The position numbers and the translations under genes are program-made. A model generated the notes under the pieces. It was given only the letters and a program-made list of their open reading frames with translations. It did no database searches and was not told the origin of the DNA. This document shows positions 36,301 through 50,000 of a DNA stretch of 64,000 nucleotides, one piece after another (the first letter of the stretch is position 1; every line of letters starts with the position of its first letter). Location of the stretch: positions 24,840,501-24,904,500 of the forward strand of contig NC_071668.1 in assembly GCF_028554725.1 (NCBI RefSeq), in the 5' to 3' direction. Source of the stretch: Zeugodacus cucurbitae (Eukaryota; Arthropoda; Insecta; Diptera; Tephritidae).

Positions 36301-37981
36301 TAGTGAGGAATTTTTTCTGATTATTAAATGACTAAAAATAAATCGGTCTTGACTTGATCTATGATATATTGTTTTTAACGATCATAATTCAATATGTCTC
36401 TTTATAATTAAATCTGAATAATCGGCGCAACATAAAGAATTTGAATAATGAGTAATAACCGTCCAGTTATTTCATAGTCCTAACCTAGCCTAAACCTAGC
36501 TCTCACATAAGTAGTGCTCACTTCTGAATATCATGATTCAGTAATCTAAATTGCAACATATAAATTTCGATAATACTTATGATACCAAGATTGATTAAGA
36601 ACAAGTTATAATATGTAGTCTAACAGTGAGAGGCATACAATACTTATTATCCTCATGAATTAATTTTTATGTAAGCTTGAGCGAAAAATTGTATACACCA
36701 TTAAATTAAGAGGAAAATGTAGATAATATCCCTATTTTGGATTTTTAGAATCAAAAATTGTTATTTTAAAAAAGCCTTTTCTCGAACTTCGAAACCAAAT
36801 ATTTCGATATGGGAGGCTAACTTCGAAAATGGGAGAATGCAATTTTTTACACATGTCCAATCTCCCGGAAAAAAATAGTTTTGTCCAATACCGAGTGTTG
36901 TACATTGTAATTTTGGTTTAAATAAATACTGAGAACAGTAGTTTTCCTCACTTGGAAAATTTTCACATAATAAGCATGAGTAGGATAGTTTCTTAAATGT
37001 TCAGAGAAAAGCTTAAAACTATAACAATTAATCTTTCCTGAATTCCTAAATAGATACTGAGAACAGTAGTTTTCCTCACTTAGAAAATTTTAACTTCTAG
37101 CAGCGTAATTGAAATATTATTCGAAGATTTTGTTAAGTAAAAATTATAAAAATTTTAAAAACCTCTAAAAGTAAATATGTGTTCTATTATGATCTACAGC
37201 TATAAAAGTTTGAAATGCTGTGTATGGTATAAACTAATAAAACCGGAAATAATTATTTTTTTTTGTAAAATATTGGTTTCAATTTCCCAACAATTTGGTT
37301 TGCCATCGTTTCTTCTTTATTACAGCTTAGCTGACTTTACATGCACACATACATACATATATGCTTTTGTTCTACACACATTTTTCGTACACATTTAGAC
37401 TTCTCCCACCTTGAAATAACCTCTTGAGGTCTCGAACTATTAATTGGACTTAATTTGTAGAATTATAATTGTAGTTTTTTAATTTTTCAAATTTTTCATG
37501 CCACTCAATACTGCGTGTACCTAATAGTAAATGTCTGTGCTTTTTTACCTTATTTGAGTAGATGTAGTCTTACATATAAGATACCAAATTTTGTTAATAA
37601 GAGAAAATGTAGACAATCCTCTTGTATACAAATATTGTAAATCTATCTTTAACAAATATTCTCATTATTACTTTGCAAAATTATTTAAATAATTTTCTAT
37701 TTGTAAACTAATCACTAAATTAATTATATGTAAATTTTCTTTTAGTTTAATTCTGTTTATTTACAAATAAGTTTTTTTTTAATTTTTTTCTCTTTAGTTT
37801 TTGCATAAATCTAAGACTAACAACTAAATGCAGGATTTTGAATTTGGCATAGGATATGTGTCCTTTTTAATTTATTTTTACCGTTGCTATTAATGACAAC
37901 GTTGGTTTGTTCACTTTCCTTTCAGGTGTTAGTGTTACTGTCACCTACACAGTTTAGTACGGAATTTATTATTTAAATTAG
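30316..37981. other. Intergenic DNA downstream of the beat gene; no supportable gene
   Basis: About 7.6 kb of AT-rich DNA with only short unrecognised frames. It contains a 45-bp direct repeat (36920-36964 and 37048-37092). Sequence just left of 37982 would carry the beat 3' UTR. Reverse-strand AATAAA signals occur at about 37965-37970 and near 37872, the latter being the more plausible poly(A) signal. Confidence 0.5.
36920..37092 (+). repeat. 45-bp direct repeat, two copies 128 bp apart
   Basis: 36920-36964 and 37048-37092 share TACTGAGAACAGTAGTTTTC and CTCACTT-GAAAATTTT, with about three mismatches. No coding. Confidence 0.75.
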
Positions 37982-38097
37982 TTATCTTAAAGTTATGCTG
38001 TAGTTTGCAGTACTAAATGCCGTTAATAAGCTCAATAGTGTTGCCAATTGTAGTTGTTGTAATGTTGTGTGAGAAAGTGGCTTTGCCGATGAGGAAC
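37982..38097 (-). CDS. beat-like gene, terminal exon with hydrophobic tail
   Basis: Follows a 91-bp intron (acceptor TTTCTAG). Phase 1 join gives a Gly, then SSSAKPLSHTTLQQLQLATL, LSLLTAFSTANYSITLR and TAA at 37984-37982. The small-residue stretch before the hydrophobic run suits a GPI attachment site, although the polar residues after it are atypical. Confidence 0.75.
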
Positions 38098-41000
38098 CTA
38101 GAAATATAAAGCGGTTAGTACATATGTCCAAGAGAAATTAATAAATTTTATAAAGGGTTTAGAGTTAATAACTCGCAACCAAAGTTACCATGTGCACGCG
38201 ATTTGGCTGCAACTGTTTCGCGTGATTCCAACGCTGGTGCACGCTGCTGTCGATCACTTTCCACACTTGCTTCATTACTCTGCCAGTACAGCGAGGAGAT
38301 TTTGGCCACGCACTAGCAAAGGTATATATTAAAATTTAGTCTTATAAAAAATATAGGCTTCTATACATACCTTTAATTTCATATCGCCATGTCGAAAGTG
38401 GCTACTCTTCACACGAAATTCCAAGCCCAAACGCGCTATTTCGAGTCCCTCACGTCCAACTACATACTTTTCATATGTTCTGAGATACGAACGATTTGCC
38501 GGTTCGCCATTTATGAGCCAGCTGAGATGACAAGCCGGTTTGGATGGCGCTGAGGTGCAGTTTACGCGCACAACATCTCCTATTTGGTAGCGTGGTTTTC
38601 CGCCGCTAATTTTCGGACCATGGTTGGGAGTCACTGTAATAAAAATAATTTAAGAAATGTTGTTAATTATATATTTTTCAGGTTTGCTGTATAAAACAAT
38701 TTTTCGATTATTTCCGAATAATACGTCTCTATGCTTCCGAGATCAAACATATTGCCTCCACTGATGTAAGTCATAATATAACTTTATGCAAGCAAAAACT
38801 CTATCCCTAAGTGTAAACTAACCACAACTCTACAACATCTATTCTATTTGAAGGTAAAAGTCTAACCTGGACGATATACTTATGTCTAAACACGAAAGCT
38901 TCTGATATCTTTTTTATAACCTTACTCAAGAAGCTTGGAACCAAAATTGTACTCAGTTTTTAAAGTAAACGTATTTTTCTGTGACCAATGATAATAATCG
39001 TGAAGGTTCCACGCATTCATACTCTTGTTATAGAAATTATATTGTCGTTGGGAAGCTAAATATGTATATGATAAAGAGGCTTCCACCGGATCGTCACAAG
39101 GCCGGTCGAATAAATTTACGAGCCATATTTAAAAGACTACGCCCTTACAAATATGCAAAGGAAGACCATCTTACAATAATCGGATTAGTGTCGTGCTACC
39201 AAGTCTTTCAGAAATACTATGTCATCTTCATTGAAAATTTTAATAAACATGAATAAGAATATAAAAAATTCAAAATACTCTATGGAATTTTCAAACACTT
39301 AAAAAACTCGTCAGCCAGAAAAAATATAGTTAATTACTTGAAGATCACCATATCATCTAGACAATAAAACTTTTTTAGAAAGCGGAATTTTAGGAGAATC
39401 TTTATGACATCGTCTCCGTTAATGATATTACTCTAGTAATATACGAATAATTTCGTTAAATACTAAATTTCATTCATAAAGACATTTCGATAGTTTTTTT
39501 CCAAATAGATAACCATGTTAGTTTTAAGACGTCGATATTAAAATGGAATTTGAAAATCACAGTGACATTATGGATATACAGAGGTAGTCAAAATTGTTAT
39601 TATGACAGTTCCTACTAATCTTATATATTATCTTTGAGTTATCACAGGTTTCTGACCAATTATCTTAAAATTATCCTTATAAGTGTTCGTGTCCTTCTTT
39701 TTAATAACATTATAAACAGTATTCCTTTAAATTCTTTAAATTTTTACTAACTCCGAAGCCGAAACCCCAGTCTTAAACTTAGTAACAGTCTCCGATCTAG
39801 TTATAGTCCTTAATTCCACTGGTCTCGGCATTTTATTTACCAAATTTTATATTTTAAGTCTTTGTTAGTTAGTTATGAATGCAATAGAAGCCAATCACTA
39901 CTCTTGCCTAAACCAAATCCAAGGTAAAGGCTAAATCGCGGTGTGTAAATACTTTTGACTACTGAAAGTCTTCAGTTCATTTGCGTATTTCTCCGCCATA
40001 TTTCTAGCTATTGTAGCCGGTTTGGCTTCATTCGCTCAGGAATAGATCAAGGTTTACAACAACATAGCATTTTGTTACCCTGCGACAACAACAACAACAA
40101 GCGAAAGCTTTTTCTGTGAAACTTGTAAAAAAAACGTTCGATGTGTAAATAATTTTGACTACCTCTGTACATACATTATAGTAATCTATACAAATGAGTC
40201 ATTTAGCAAAAATTGTAAGAATATGTTAATATATTCTGAGAATATAATGACCGTTAAGCATTCAAAATTATAGTAACAATCAATTTCAAACAATCAACTC
40301 AATGACAGGTTTGATATTCAAGGCAGATTCATTCAGAACACTAACTGCTGCTTTGGAATGAGTAGACCTTTTAGAATTGCATAAGTATTTAGTGGAAATT
40401 TATAGACATTTCATTACGCCTCTTCCGGGGCGGAAACGTTATCGCAGTCACTTTCTGACGATACGAGTCCTGAAACATGTATACAAATTATACGATTTTA
40501 TGCTTTTTACACCTAGTTACGGAAAAAGGAAAAGACTGGCGAGCCATCATTGGCAATTGTCAGAGGCTTTTGATTATTCCACCATGAGTTGACATTGATT
40601 AACATAAAAAAATCTGGAGCTGTATTTATTGAGCATCTAAATTATTTCGAGCTTTAAAAGTAATTTACATTTTCTCAACTACACCTCAGGGTTATTTTCT
40701 ACTATTTTGGAATACAAATTTTTACTCGTTTCCACATACTATAAAAGTATACATACATATTCACTTAAAATAATACTAATATTTTCTTGTTTCTTATAAA
40801 TTATATAGTATATATTGACAAACCAATGCGTCGAAAAGTAGCAAGTTAAATTGAATATTTGTTACATTGTTGATAACTTTGTGCAAGATTTTCATAAAAA
40901 GTAAAATTACTCTTTTCTACTTATGCCAAATTTTATGCCTGAAAGCATGCAACGCAGAGGACACTCAGCGGCAATATATGTACATTTCACGAATTATAAC

Positions 41001-44000
41001 GGTTCAGTAATAAAGGGACAAACACACACATTCGATATGTAAGTGACAGGAGATTGAGTGCAAAGGTATACATTTTCAAGTACATCATGCATATATATAT
41101 TTGTAGCTCTGGGTTATTTACATTAGGAATGCAAAATCAATCGAACGTAGAAGGGACTAGTTTACAATTTACGAAGAAGCCAACGACAGAGCCGGGGGAC
41201 ATATTCATCATTCCGATGCGGCATTCCATTAAAAACCAAAACCTTTTCTTCATATTTTTATTATTATGTACCTTATGAAAATTGGACAAATATGCAAATC
41301 AGACGGACAAATACCAAAAAATAAATTTTTTCGACTTACAAAAACAAATTACATGCAAAAAGTTTATGTTTTTCGTTCTTAGAAAAATATGGAAATAGCG
41401 AAACAATGAATTTTACATATACTCAGCAAAGGTTGTGCTCGTACATATTTGTGAATAAATATGACAGCGTGTAGGCAACCTACTCACTTTTATTATTGGC
41501 CTGGAGGATATTAAACCGCTTTCAAACACTCAGCAAAAGGGTGAAGTTTCCCTATGTGGCAATGCAGGAGGCAAAGGCCAGGGTATAAAATATGCAAAAG
41601 CAAAAATTATTTGAAACAAAAGTCGTCAATCGCAGCCGCAAAGTAACTTGAAACGCAACAACAACAGCAACAGTGATGTGAAGTGAGCGAGTTTTTTGCC
41701 AAATTATATGATGCTTGCTCCTTGCTGTTCGTAGTAAATTAATAATTAATGACAAAGAAAGTTTTAGCATCCAGCAGTATTAGACTTTTGATTGAAATGG
41801 AAAGTTTAAAATTCAATTTTCATATGAAAAAGGTGGGCAGTTAGCTAATAATGAAAATTACCTGCAGCACCTCAACGATTTTGTCCTTCCATTAGAGCTT
41901 GATGGAATGTAATAATAATAATGATTGTAGTTATAATGTTTTTCTATCATATAGTAAACATTTTTATCTTTAGCCTACTCTCCTTCTTAACAGTCATTTT
42001 AACTGTCTAAAGAATTTAAAAATATTTGTATAATAAGAAGCCAGATATAACTTCTTTTACTTAATATAAAGTAAGTGGCTTAGCTATCAAGTGATTAATC
42101 GAACAGCATAGTGAACGGAATTTTACCACTGTCTATGTAGATCTCTTATATTTTAACTTTCTAGGTGGGTAGCGCTCTCGCATCATATATTGGAATTACC
42201 ATGTAAATACTTCAAACTAGCTACACTAGCGAACTATATCGGTAATGCCTGAGGAAATTTGTAATAGATGGTAAGAATACTTCACATATTTTGGCGCGCA
42301 GTTTCATGAGAAATCTGTCTTCCTAGAACTCTTTCGCAGTTTTTTTGAATAAATTGTCTTTAAATACCGTATGTAACCAGCCCTGATTAAAAAAAAAAGT
42401 TGAACTGAAGTAAAAAGTAAAAAATTTTGCTTGGAAGTGAAAAAGTGTATTTATTTTCTATGTGTAAACTGTTTCTTGACAAACTGTATTTCGAATTCTT
42501 TGAATCATAGGCAGTCTGGGGTAATGTATACACTGACTAATCGATAAATACATCTAATATAATGAAGAACAGTTTACATCCAAGACAATGCCCTGTGTTA
42601 CAAGTTAATAAAAACTATTGCCGCACGGATTTCTTTCGAATTTACACATCTGCCATATGTTCTGTACCATATGTGTAAGTAAAAAAAGTACCGTACTAAA
42701 CTTTATGATAAATGTAAAATACCCATCTACTGAAGGAATGAAGGAAATTTGCTTACATAATTTCATTAAGATATATCCCGAGAGCATATGTGCCGAGTTT
42801 TATCTTTGTATGTATATAATATATATATTGTTCCTGGAAGTAATACGACTATACAAAGTAGGTTTGGTTTTTATTTGATTTTATTCATACTCAAACTATG
42901 GCACCCTTTGCTGCTTTGCATTACGATAGGACATAGTATTTTGATGGTTGCTTCGATCAGAGTAGGGAGTCTAATGGCGACAAATTTTTTGATTATTTTT
43001 TGATTTTGATATTAACTATTTTTTAGTATATAGTAATAGTAGAAGTTCAAAAAGTAAACTTTTAACTCCACACAAATTTACTAAGTTGAAACTGACTTTT
43101 CCCTGCGATACACTCAAATAAATCATAGCAAGGAATAATAAATACCACAATACTTCGTGCTAAAACGTGAACAGAGTTACTAGAGTAGAAACCGTAGACA
43201 AAGCGTTTTGCGAAATAGGGGAACCAACCACTAACTGGGACATATTTCTGTATCTTCTCAAGAACGTGTGTATTCTATTCTCATGGTAAACTTGCTTCCA
43301 TATCCAACCTTCCACATACATATATAGAATATACGTAAAGATATGCAAAAAAGTTTTTATAATTGCATAATTTTCTGTTTTTGGTGGAATGAGAGACAGA
43401 TTAAATCGTTGAAGTTTATTGTCAATAAGCATAGTTGGTGGATGTTGTCACTGCAGTGGCGCTAGTATGACAGGGATGTGAATATTATTACCTTGCGAAT
43501 CCGTGGAAAATATAAACAAAAGGAAATACACAGCGCTAACGGTATTTAACTGAGTCAACTCATCTTGAGCTCACGCAGAGTTTGCGGTTAAATCGCAGCC
43601 ATCATTTGGGGTAAAGCACACCAGTTGTTGCTAATGCCGGGGCAGTGGCTCAAAAGCATACCAGACTTGAGTGTGTGAGTATGTGCGTATATTCACACGT
43701 ATAGCGTTGGAAGTGTGATATGTTATATTATCCTGTGGGATTTTAAATATTGCCTTACTTAAGCTTAACGCTCTCCACGCACACGGAATATTGACGCTCC
43801 GGGGCGCATACTTTATTCCACTTGTAATTGTATTCATAATATACTGGCTGTACGCGTATGTATGTATGTATGTAGAGGTTTAAGTGCTACCACACTCTGG
43901 TGTATAAGCAAATATAAAATCCTCTGACATTTTTATAAAGGTAACGAAAAATGGATATTGGCTCAGTGTGAATTTTAAAAGTTTGGATGTGAATTTTTTT

Positions 44001-47000
44001 GCCAAAATAAAAGGCTCGTTTGGAATGTAACACTTTACATGTTTAGTATCAGAATAAAACATTCTGTTCAATATTACTTATAACGATTGAAGATCCAAAT
44101 TTGCCGAAAAATTATTTTTTAGTAAAAATAACGAAGCAATATAATCGATTTATATAAGAGGTTGAATGCGAATGCCATCATTATTTTCCTTTTATAATTA
44201 GTGATAGTAATTCTAAAGTTATTGAAGAAAGTAGTTTTAAATTACTAGATTTCCCTACTGGGAATCTCTCAACCAAAGTCAACTTCACTTATGAGCAAAC
44301 AAATATACTTGTAGGCGAACACATACATACATATACACATGTGCACATTTGTTAATATCTGGTAATTTATGAGGTCAAATAAATGCAATTTGGCTGCGTT
44401 CATACGAAAGAACAAACTCTCGGTATAAAAATTGAAAAACAAGGAAGAAGAAGATTGCATTAAAATAATCTGCACAAAAATAATATGGAAAATAAATTTT
44501 AAAAATTTCAAGCTATTTAATAAATATTTTATTCTTTAAAATTAATAATTTATATATTTATACGAATAATTAATAATTTATATATTTGACAAACTAATGT
44601 AAGATCTTAAATTTTAGCTAAAGGATGGGGAACTTTTGCTAGATCGGATTACAGATATTCCATAAGGAAAATATGAGCCACTCGGGGCAGTTTTCTGCTT
44701 TTCTGCTAAGAATTGGAATAAAGAGGGCCAACAAGCCTTGGGTCATATACTTTGATAATAAAGTAAATTTTCGTAAGATCTCTTACAAGATTCTTGTATC
44801 ATCAAATGAATTCTCTCGTCTCAGTTCAAATGCCTTTATGACAGTTCAAAGTTGTGAGAATAATATAATCCTTGAATATAGATTATTTGAGTTTAGATTA
44901 TAGAGATTACCATTGTGACAAGCATCACGAAAACTCTCACTTAGGCAGTTGAAAATCTCTTTGTCGTCAAATAAATAAAAAAATGTTATATATTGATAAA
45001 ATATGTTGAGCTTAAACATTCTACAACTTTCGTTATTGGTTGTTGAAGTTCTAACCGATCTGGCTAATTTTAGTCTTGAAATATTCGTGGAAGGCCAGAA
45101 AACGTGAGTAAATATGGAAAAATTGCGAGGAAGATATTAATAAGAGAATTTTATTCGACTTGACAAGAAAAATATAAAAAGAGAAAACAAAAAAATAATA
45201 TTTTGAAGGTTGTCATTGTGCTTTATTAAAATATTTTTGTTATTGTTCAATTGTATAAGGTTGTGTCGATAGCCCAAAACAATTTGTAAAAAATAAGGAA
45301 ATGCTAAGTTCACGTCCAACTGAACATTTTACACTCTCGCAATTTATTGATGTAATTTTATTAAGATAACACACAATATGACCTATATATTCGGCATAAA
45401 GTACAATAGAAAATCATCATATATAGTATATGAGGGCTGATGTAATTCCAGAACCAAGGTTCCAAGGTTTCCAAGGTTAATGGGAATAGGCACCTGTTAG
45501 TAGGCAAACAAACGGCACATTCGGCCTTGAAATTACTCCTAAATTGCAAATGAACGAAACACCAGTCGGCAAAATCGCCAAAAATAGCGCTACAACGAAG
45601 ATTTTCCATATATTCAAGAAGTCGCTGGAGGTACTGCACAGGACTTTAAAAGATCTTGATTGTCGATAAACGTTTTTGGTGGAGCCAGAATTCTGTTAAC
45701 AGGTGATTTACGCCAGACTCTTCCAATTATTCCTGGATCAACTGTTACTGACTGGCTGATCGTATGCCTAAAATCATTTAATTTGTGGCGAACATAAAGA
45801 ATCGCCAATTAACTAACATATGAGTGTTTTTGCAACAATATCAAATTGCGATTGTAGAAGCAGTTAGAAATTGTAGGATCGCAGTTGACACCGCGATGGA
45901 TTAATAGCATTTCCAACAGATTTCTGTCACTTCATTGACTTGAAAGAGAAATGACTGATTTAATGACTTATATTGGTGGTAAAAAAACAAAGATATCGAT
46001 GATCTTAATGCGACAATTTAGAAATTCGGTCCAGGAGAGTTGACACAGCTACAAACCAGGATGACGTAGTCAATTATCCCAAACCATTTAAAATTGCCTA
46101 TACTATCACCACTCACTTTGCAATTAAAAGTAGTGTGAGTTGTCATCATGCTGCGTACCATAAATCGACCTCGAGTAATCAATATCGTCGCCGAAGCCAA
46201 GATTGGACCAACTTAATTTAATGTATACCTTAGCCACAACAACGTGTGGCCGGGTCTGCTAGTAATATTATATATTCCATGGACAATGCTATTCTTATGA
46301 GGCGAATATTGAAGTATTCGAGCGAATTAGAAAGTATGCGGAAAAGAAAGATACTCTCTGCTTAGGAAATAAAATCATGGTGACTCCTGTGTTCTATTGT
46401 AATAATATGCCAAATTAGCCTTAATAATAAATTGTTTCTAGAGCAGCTTTTGTCTTTCTATATAGAAAAATACTGATATTCTTCCGAAACTTAAATATAC
46501 TTGAAACTAGTACTCTATTTCTTGCATTTGCTGCGTATCTTCTCAAACTTTTTAGCGCGAAATAAAATTAAAATAATAATAAAGCTTCGCCGCAAAATCT
46601 CTAAAGTACTGAACATAAAAGTTGCTCAACACTTCAGATGTGTACTCGCTTAGAAATATGAAATGTAGAAATTTTACTCAGTTGCACGTCTTAACGTCAA
46701 ATCGAGCTCCCCCACAGACATAGTGCCTTTATAAATAATTTTGACGCTTAATTAACATTTAAATAGACTTTAGCTGGCTTATTAGTGCATGCACTCAATT
46801 TTCTCACTGCAACTTTAAAACGCTGAGCGAGTGGAAATTCCACAACTGCTTAATTGGTCGCATTTTTGATAGAATAGGATTTTAGTTGGCCGTGTACGCC
46901 GTGGCCGCCATTGTTTCGCTGTGATGTTGCTGTATTGCAATATACATCCCAGTACTGAAGTATTTGTATATATTCTCATGATAGGCTATGCATTCTGTTA

Positions 47001-50000
47001 CTTACTGACAACGGTCATCGTCTCGGATTCGGAAACTGTGTTGAATGCTGGTGCTTCACCGGAAACTTCGCATTTGTAAAGGCCAGTCGACATCAGTGTG
47101 ACGCGCCGCAGTGTTACTTTTGTATCTGATGAATTGCGAACCTTGAAAGAAAAACAAATAAAAGTTCAGAGAGTGTGAGAACAATGTTAATTCAGTTTTT
47201 TTTATTTTATTAGAAAACAAAGATTTAATGAGATTTTGAAAAGGCATTGCCCTTGAATAAACGTTCATTGTCAATGTTACCGGATTTGTAAAGAATTTCA
47301 GCTAATTTCTTAATGAGACACTGTTGTTTACACTTTATGAAGATAATGATGTTGAGAAGATATATTTACTTCTATATACGATTATTTTCATATAATTTTC
47401 AATATTTTTCACATAAATTCACTTAGCATATAATGTATCTAGTGGGAGTCCATAATTTGATATTTTCAGATGATATCATTATAAGAACTTCTTCTCTTGT
47501 CAATAAAAAAATTAAGGAAGGTTTTAGGAGGGTCACTGTTTTATAGGTTAGACTTATCTACTACTTAGGCATACAATCTTCAAGTTACTCTAATGAAATC
47601 CCACAGAAATTAACATGAAAAGCCAAAAATAAAACGAGATACTCGGCCAATCATCTAACAAATATCCATATATGTATATGTAAATTGTATATATATATAT
47701 TAGGGTGGCCCTTAGTTGTATGGAGGATAAAAACAGTTTCTGGTTTCTCGATCGCACCCCCTAGAAATATGCGAATAGCCCAAAAACTAGTATATACAAA
47801 GTTTTGGGTCAATCAAAAAGGGTTTAGAGCCATTTTTGCCATTTTTTTGTCTCAGACTTCCATATTTCAAAGTCACACTATCCATTACTGGTTTTCCATA
47901 CCGGAATAAGATAATAAGAATAACATTAGAACCGTTATAACGGTATATCACGAGCATGCGACGCTTGAGAATGCACGTGCACCACATTAAATTTACTTTC
48001 ATATTTGTATTTCCGTAACTCTATCATCAATCGACCGATTTTTAAGATTGTGGTAATTTTGGAAAGGTAATAAAATGCAGATCTTATTACGGTATGGAAA
48101 CCAGATGGTGTGGCTTTGAAATATGGAGACATAAAAATGGCAAAAATTCTTAATTTTTCAGGATTTCAAGCTCCTTGCGCAACCTCTAAACCTTTTTTGA
48201 TTGACCCAAAACTTTGTATATACTAGTTTTTGGGCTATTCGCATATTTCTAGGGGGTGCGATCGACAATCGGAATACTTTGGAAAATAAGGGCCACCCTA
48301 ATATATACATATAATTGACTCTTACTTCTTGGTGCAATATATTTGGCGTGATTTAGCTCAGATTTAGCTTTTACTAACAGCACCAGTAGTTAAAGCTACT
48401 GTTATAGGGACCACCCCAACCGCTTGCACAAACAATAGCTAATGAGATAAAAACTGTCGGATTTTTTTTACTTCAACGACTATTTTCGCGCTCTGGCAGT
48501 AATTTCAAACCTGGCAAATGCTGACACAGCATGACTTGGCATCGAAATAATTTGTTTACTTCGTGCACAAACTTTGGTGGCTGAAATGTTGGAGGAAAAA
48601 GTTAGTCATGCTAAGAAAAAGTTTGAAGTGGCAGAGCGGCAAAGTGAATGTTTGCAAAAAAGAAAGAGAGTCAGTCATGCAATTAAATTTGCGTTAGTGA
48701 AATAAAGATTAATGTATTTTGAATTTTCCACTAAAATTTCATTATTCAATCGGATGTGGCAAAAAAGCGGCGCTACCAAAAACTCGTGCGATGCTGCAAG
48801 AACGCAACCAACTGTTGTGGCATTGAAATCGTTGGGCGGAGCTAAAGAAGTTGGGGGAAAAATCTACTTTTAAAGAATTATTGGTGCGCACTATTAAGTA
48901 GCGTTATTGAATAAAGAAGTTTGCCAAAAGAAACTTAGCTATTGATGGTTCAACGTTACTAAACAAAAAAAGCTGTAAAGCTGAATGCATAATAAATAAA
49001 CGTCACAGGGTGTGTAAGAGAGTCTGGACTCAATTGTAAAAGCAGTAAAAAATAAACGCTTAAACGCACTACTTTGTTTTTGTTTTATGTATTAAACATC
49101 TAACACGACCACACAACTGCAGCTATTTCTTCAGACGCGTACACGCATATGAGTGCGAGATTATGCCAGGGCAAGTACATAAGATTTGTATGCGTGGCTC
49201 CTCCTCCGTCTCAAAATCTCCTGAAACGCGAACTGCAACCTACAGCTGCATGTACGCGCAAGTAGTTTCTTCGCCTAGAAATTATTATAATTGCCAAAGT
49301 TTGTGACTGTGGCGCTATATGCAGTCATGACTGTTTGTGGCATTGATGGCCGCCTTCCAATAGTCGTTGTACTTCTTTTCATTTCTTGCTTCCTTAAACT
49401 TGCTGCTTTTATATTTGTTAATGCATGTTTGTCCCATTTTCGTAAAATTATAAAAATGCTTTAATTCAGTAAGGAATAACACCAGAAACTCTAAATCTTA
49501 TCGTAAAGATGGTACAGAAAAGCTGCATTAAACTTATGGGTTAAAAACCATATCTCAGGAACTACTCGACTAATTCCAACGAAACTCGGTTCACAATTTT
49601 TTTTTGCTTCCCAATACTACAGTGTGGTTACAAATTAACGAAATCGGTTTACAACATTTATACCGCAATTTTGAAGTCCATCTCATACAAATACTACATT
49701 TAGAGTGTGGCATCGCGGCCAAATCGCCAAAATTGGACTATAACCTTTCAAGGCCCCAGATATAGAACATGAAGGTTTTTTTCAGTGTTTTTGGCTAAAT
49801 CGGTAAATCTCTCAGATACTATTATAGCAACATTGTTTGTTAAATATCCAATTATAATGTCTTATTAACAATCTGTTTATGTATATATGTAAAGAAGTGG
49901 GCGGGCGGGACTGAACCACGCCGTTTTTCGCTCCTTATATTAAGATCTCTGTTATTACAATAAATTGACAAAGTTTAAAACCGAATATAACAAAATTATT

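Larger units (their letters stand above)
38634..47005 (-). other. 8.4-kb intron of the beat-like gene
   Basis: Contains a Tc1-type MITE (39579-40167) and a Helitron (45053-46262). The rest is AT-rich with unrecognised short frames (38981-39256, 42618-43003, 44673-44903) and a TATG microsatellite at about 43856-43873. No alternative exon could be supported. Confidence 0.7.
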
